DNA of 64,000 nucleotides. Origin: Fennellomyces sp. T-0311 (lineage: Eukaryota > Mucoromycota > Mucoromycetes > Mucorales > Lichtheimiaceae). The notes under the pieces were generated by a model, which was given only the letters and a program-made list of their open reading frames with translations, did not search any database and was not told the DNA's origin. Positions 59,622 to 64,000 of the stretch are shown piece after piece (the stretch's first letter is position 1; each line of letters opens with the position of its first letter). Location: contig JALLLT010000040.1 of NCBI GenBank assembly GCA_025266875.1, positions 62,001-126,000 of the forward strand, read 5' to 3'. A program made the translations under genes and the position numbers.

Positions 59622-61062
59622 ATTTTTTTCTTTTCCCTCTCTTTCCACTCTTCATCCTGGTTTGATGAAGCCGTGGCTATAATAACTACATACACAACAA
59701 TTTATACTATACACATGCCTTTTTTCTTATTCTCATTATACTTTTTTCATTGCTCCTTTTTCCCAAAAAAAAAGTCCACAAAGAATTTCAGTCTTAAAAT
59801 AGCTCCTTTTCATAGATTTTTTCGCCTTTGTAATTTTTTTCTGTATGCAGGCCGAACTTAGCTCATAACCGCCGCACCGAAATATAATTTCTGCTTTTGA
59901 AATGTACTTTTGATATTGAGGGGTTTAGTTGCGCTGGGTTATAAGCTTACTCAAACTGGCTCGTTTACATCGGCTCATGATGCGTACACCTGTTAAAAGA
60001 ACCAATTTGACAAAGACACATACATTTTATTTTAAGAAACGCATGGTCATTTGTGCCTACTTAAAGTAATTTTTGCCTTCAGAACTCTAATTGTTGCTAC
60101 GAGAGCAATCGATCTTTAGGGGTAATCGCTATAGTAACCTACCACATGGATTTTATAAACAGTGGTTTGCTTGTGGATGCCGGGTATAGGCAGTTCTGGA
60201 GTAACTTTCAATTCTTCTGCTGTTGTTTCTCAGCAACACAGTTAATTAATTACAAGACATTATTTTAGTAGGCAATACACAAGATAGCAAATACATTCTT
60301 GTTCGTTAATTTCATGTGTAATACTTATATTGATCATATCGCGTATGCATTATGCATTTGTTCAAGAGGTTCACATTGGTCTGTCATAAACTTGAACTAA
60401 ATTACACAACAACGAAACTTATGTCCGACTGTATGGGCTACAAAAAAATGATTATATATCCAATACGTAACGATATCATCTGGATAACATAACTTGCTTC
60501 CATAGCAACTTAATCAAAACAAGGTATATTACGTTACAGATAGACAAAAAAAGTCAACTTGTTTGTGTTGCTATGACTCCGGCGGAGCAAGTACCCGATG
60601 TGATCCGATCCTTGTCTCACCTTCTGTTTGCTATCATTTAGAGGAAACTGATCCCGGATAAACATTTAACAAGGCTGCGAATTGCAGGAGATGAGCACGA
60701 GACACTTTCTACCCACGGTTACTTATTCAGGCGACTTGAAACAGATCAAAACAAGTTGTATACCGTAGCAGTGAGCTGTGACAATACAGTAATGTCATTT
60801 GAAAGAGCCAGAGTAGCGATCTCATTTCTGATCTAGTGCTGAAACAGCGAACTTGCCGCAGCACAACAAAAATGAAGGAGACCCGGTTACACACCGAATC
60901 ATACATGCAATGTCGTCTGCCTCTTGCGAAATGACCATAAACCGCCAATCGAAACGGATCGGAGCGACGACTCCGCACGTAGCTTTTGGCTTATTTTAGC
61001 CCGTTTTGTTCATCATCTTTTTCTTTCCCAGCCTTTCTTGTTTCCTTACTTTTTTGTAAACG
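59622..61062. other. intergenic region
   Basis: AT-rich, 1.4 kb, no supportable gene. A minus-strand 83-codon frame (60727-60978) shows nothing recognisable. The last 80 bases are the pyrimidine-rich leader of the next gene. Confidence 0.45.
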
Positions 61063-62989
61063 ATGGCACCGCAAGAAACCAAAGCCGAAGACCTGGAAAA
61101 TAGATCCAATTACAGTAGCACGCAAATCGATGAGTTGGAAAAGGACCCGCTTAATCCAAAGGTACCAATATTTAAACACCCAGGGATAAAGACAGTAATA
61201 TATCTTTGCTAGAACTGGCCCCATTCTAAAAAATGGGTTAATTTTGTCATTGTGTTCTTTAATGCGTTCACGGGTTACTTTTCGTCGGCCGTCTATGTAA
61301 GTCTCAAGGCCGGAATGCCAGGAGATCGCATTGCTGATCTGTTTTAACAGATGCCGGCAACCGACGATCTTCGCATTCATTTCGACACGGACTTGACGGT
61401 AAGTGTCAAGTACAGTCGTGAAAATTGTCACTGGTTCCTGAATTATTGTCCTAGGTGATCAACGCCACAATTGCCCTGTTTGTCCTCGCGATCGGTGTGG
61501 CGGTACGTGGTGTTCACTCCCCTTGATGCGTGATCCTTAGTGTGTGTTGCTTTTCGGTAGCCATTGTTCTGGGCACCGTTCAGTGAACGAATCGGCCGAA
61601 GGTAAGCTATACCATGCACCACCAGCGACTGCGTACTAATGGGGATGCGCAGATGGGTGTACATCTCCTCCATGGGGTTCTATACGGTGTTCACGATCAT
61701 CTGCGGCGTCGCAAACAGCCTGCCATTGTTCTTTGTATTCCGGGTTTTGCAAGGCATTGCAGCATCAGCTGGTAAGGAAAAGGCGCTTAGAGTGTCATAT
61801 GAAACAAGTGAAATTAATTCGGAACTAGGCATGGCTGTCGGTGGCGGCACTGTTGCGGATCTATTCTGGCCAGCGGAACGTGGGCGTGCGATGAGTATCT
61901 TCATGCTTGGGTAATGAATAAAAAGATCGCAATGGATCAACCAAAATGCTCATTTTTGACTTGTGTAGCACAATTATCGGACCTGCTTTCTCCCCGCTCA
62001 TTGGTGGTTATGTCGCACAATACTTGGGCTGGCGTTGGATTTTCTACATTTGTACCATCCTCGGTGGCGTCATATTCATTGCCAATGTCGTACTCTTACG
62101 CGAGACTCTCTACCGACCTACCGAGGAAAAACCCAAGAGTCGCATCGAATATCTCAAATTCAACCCCGTAAGTGCTACTTTTTCCAGTTTTGCTCGGAAA
62201 CTTATCTCGAATCTAGTTTACAAGCCTCAAACTATTGCTACGTCCCGAGGTTCTGCTGGTATGTCTGCCAATTAGCACTGCCTTTGGTTGGTTCTACTTT
62301 CTGGTGACCATTCTGCCATCCACATATCGGGATGTCTATGGTTTTGACACTGGATCAATCGGCCTGTTGTACTTGGCTGGCGGTGTTGGTAACTGCAGTG
62401 GAAGCGTTATCGCCGGTCTGATCTCTGACCGTATTTATGCGTATCAGCTGAAACGTAACAAGACAGCCGCAGAAGGTCGTCTTGTGCCGCTGTACTTTGG
62501 TATTCCATTTTTGATTGCGGGCTTCTTGATCTATGGATGGTTCATCCACGGTCAACTCCACTGGTTCGCCCCCCTCGTTGGTTACATGTTCTCCACCCTT
62601 GGTTCCATGTATACCATCACCACAGGCACTACTTATCTCGTCGAATCGTATCTCGAAGTCTCCGCATCAGGTAAATATTATGCAATGGTGAGGGAAAATG
62701 AAGCTCATACTCTGTGCATAGTTGTGTCGGTGAGCAACTTTACACGCAATTTACTTGCAATGCTCTTTTCCATTTTGTCTGTACAAATCCGTGACGGCAT
62801 GGGTGACAATTGGGCCTAGTAAGTTCCATGTGATTGAATGTTTGATGGTTTAGACTGATACATGGTTTTAGTACCCTGGCCTCACTCATGAATCTCGTGT
62901 TCTACCTTATTTGTATTCCTACTGTCCATATTTTTGGTGCACGTCTGCGCAATGCCAAACCTTGGTATATTAGGAAAGAAGTTTCATAA
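61063..62989 (+). CDS. MFS drug:H+ antiporter (DHA1 family)
   Basis: Eleven exons: 61063-61161, 61213-61296, 61351-61398, 61455-61502, 61561-61601, 61653-61771, 61829-61910, 61969-62167, 62217-62670, 62722-62818 and 62872-62989; 462 residues. Signatures: WPHSKKWVNF before TM1, MPATDDLR after it, PLFWAPFSERIGRRWVYI (motif A), FRVLQGIAASAGMAVGG, GPAFSPLIGGYVAQYLGWRWIFYI (motif C), RPEVLLVCLPIS, and a C-terminal half ending with VHIFGARLRNAKPW. Plasma-membrane export of toxic compounds or metabolites is the usual role. The tenth intron (51 bases) is a multiple of three without a stop, so its retention would add 17 residues. Confidence 0.88.
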
Positions 62990-63176
62990 TATTTATGCAA
63001 TGCCAATACCCTTGCAAACCAAACCAATATATATATAAACTTACATGGCTTTTTTAATAACCCGTAATATCAATCATTATGCGTAAAGACTTGGGTATGC
63101 AAAACAAAAGGCTGTTGACACGGTAGTGGCGGTGACTGACCATCACTATTATGAAGGACATATCCATCAAAAACTT

Positions 63177-63478
63177 ATGAGCATCGAGAAGGAGAGTGAC
63201 CAGATCGCTCAGACCAAGTACACCGAGGATGACGTCCGGAAACTTCAAGATAAACTGGCGTCGATTGATGCAGAGTACAATGAAGGTATAATCGATGACA
63301 GAGACAAGAATAACTGGCAAGATGATCCTTACGAGCATGATGGTCAAGCACAAGTTGCCGACGTAAGCAAGAGCAGTAGTGTTCTTTTTCTATTGATTGG
63401 TGCACTAAGTTTTCGTTGTAGGAACTCTCCAAGGCTCATAACAAGTTGCATATGATGCTTACAAGCATGGAAAAGTAA
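63177..63478 (+). CDS. small coiled-coil protein, unknown
   Basis: Exons 63177-63362 and 63422-63478; 80 residues from the first ATG in frame: MSIEKESDQIAQTKY, a heptad-like helix (DVRKLQDKLASIDAEYNEG), an acidic middle (DDRDKNNWQDDPYEHD) and a second helix (ELSKAHNKLHMMLTSMEK). The frame is open upstream to about 63111, so an earlier exon with the true start may exist. The composition resembles small tethering or organelle-biogenesis subunits, but no family is recognised. Confidence 0.5.
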
Positions 63479-64000
63479 CCCCATTAAATACTTGAGCAAT
63501 GTATATATGTAGCAAACGTGTCAAATCTGTAAATAACTCAATATAAGAAAACGAAAAGGCTTTCCTTTAAAAAATGTTGTCATAATTTGTTGAGCAATCA
63601 GTTGTTAAGAACCCATGTTTAATAGGAAGCAATCCAAGTATGCTTGATAGTTACGTAGTCCGCGACTACAACAGTGATTTCTCTCTCCGGAAAGGGAACG
63701 CCGTTTACCCATGAACAAAACCCTCCAGTTGCAGAATTTTAACCCATTGTCCGAAACGCGTCCATGTCAATAAGGACATCCTACTCGATGTAACAGTCGC
63801 GATTTACATTGGGAGTGATTCGATTTATTCAGACATTAGAGACGACGAAATTCGCAACACTTTGGCGAACTCCCAGAAATAAGCTTCGAGTATGACATGT
63901 TTACTACAGCAATTCGAGTGTATAGGCATGTTAAATAGCACATCCTTTCAACCCATAAAGGCAGAACGTTTGATAAAGGCAGGGACATCAATGTACCGAT
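63479..64000. other. intergenic region at the window end
   Basis: AT-rich 3' flank followed by mixed sequence. No coding exon could be supported. Confidence 0.4.

Overview
The window looks like nuclear DNA of a filamentous fungus, most probably a Mucoromycota (Mucorales-type) genome. Genes are short and split by many GT-AG introns of roughly 45-100 bases. Promoters often carry a TATA box 40-90 bases before the ATG, and intergenic DNA is AT-rich. The protein set fits a fungus (Sey1, Akr1, Egd1, an Ecl1-like factor, paired secreted aspartic proteases), and one decayed gene has the TPR/F-box/LRR layout that is expanded in Mucorales. The order-level assignment is inference. Gene models below were spliced by hand: splice sites were chosen so that phase is kept and the family alignment continues.

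Layout. 1-4917: end of an acidic Ser/Thr-rich protein, proteasome chaperone PSMG4, an aldo/keto reductase, a plectasin-type defensin-like precursor, and a PTPMT1-type phosphatase. 4918-9851: a 3 kb gap, then a hexose transporter. 9852-18500: a LINE fragment, an AUH-type hydratase, a secreted beta-rich protein, and COX9 divergent from ribokinase. 18500-26100: a relic zone with a second LINE insertion, a 53-bp tandem repeat at the edge of a GC-richer island, a broken TPR/F-box/LRR gene, a MITE-like element and weak small genes. 26363-34003: small membrane and mitochondrial proteins and the 13-exon SEY1 gene. 35702-40075: two tandem aspartic protease genes. 41906-49202: AKR1, an Ecl1-like zinc protein, a small C2HC finger protein and NAC-beta. 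49203-53282: a gene-poor gap with a third LINE insertion. 53283-63478: an F-box-like orphan, malic enzyme, two low-complexity surface or membrane proteins, a Ser-rich protein, a DHA1 transporter and a coiled-coil protein.

Functional links are loose, as is normal for fungal nuclear DNA. A mitochondrial theme recurs: PTPMT1-like (cardiolipin pathway), AUH (leucine breakdown), COX9, a small membrane protein and malic enzyme. A secretion and surface theme recurs too: the defensin-like peptide, two aspartic proteases, a GPI-type protein and a tail-anchored Pro/Tyr-rich protein.

The observations most worth a second look are: the defensin-like precursor with CS-alpha-beta spacing; three 5'-truncated insertions of one LINE family, each framed by a target-site duplication; a fourth insertion flanked by a perfect 16-bp duplication; a GC-AG intron in one of the two protease paralogues; a tandem splice acceptor inside the active-site loop of the PTPMT1-like phosphatase; and a two-exon reading frame overlapping the start of PSMG4. 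I saw no tRNA, rRNA or CRISPR array.
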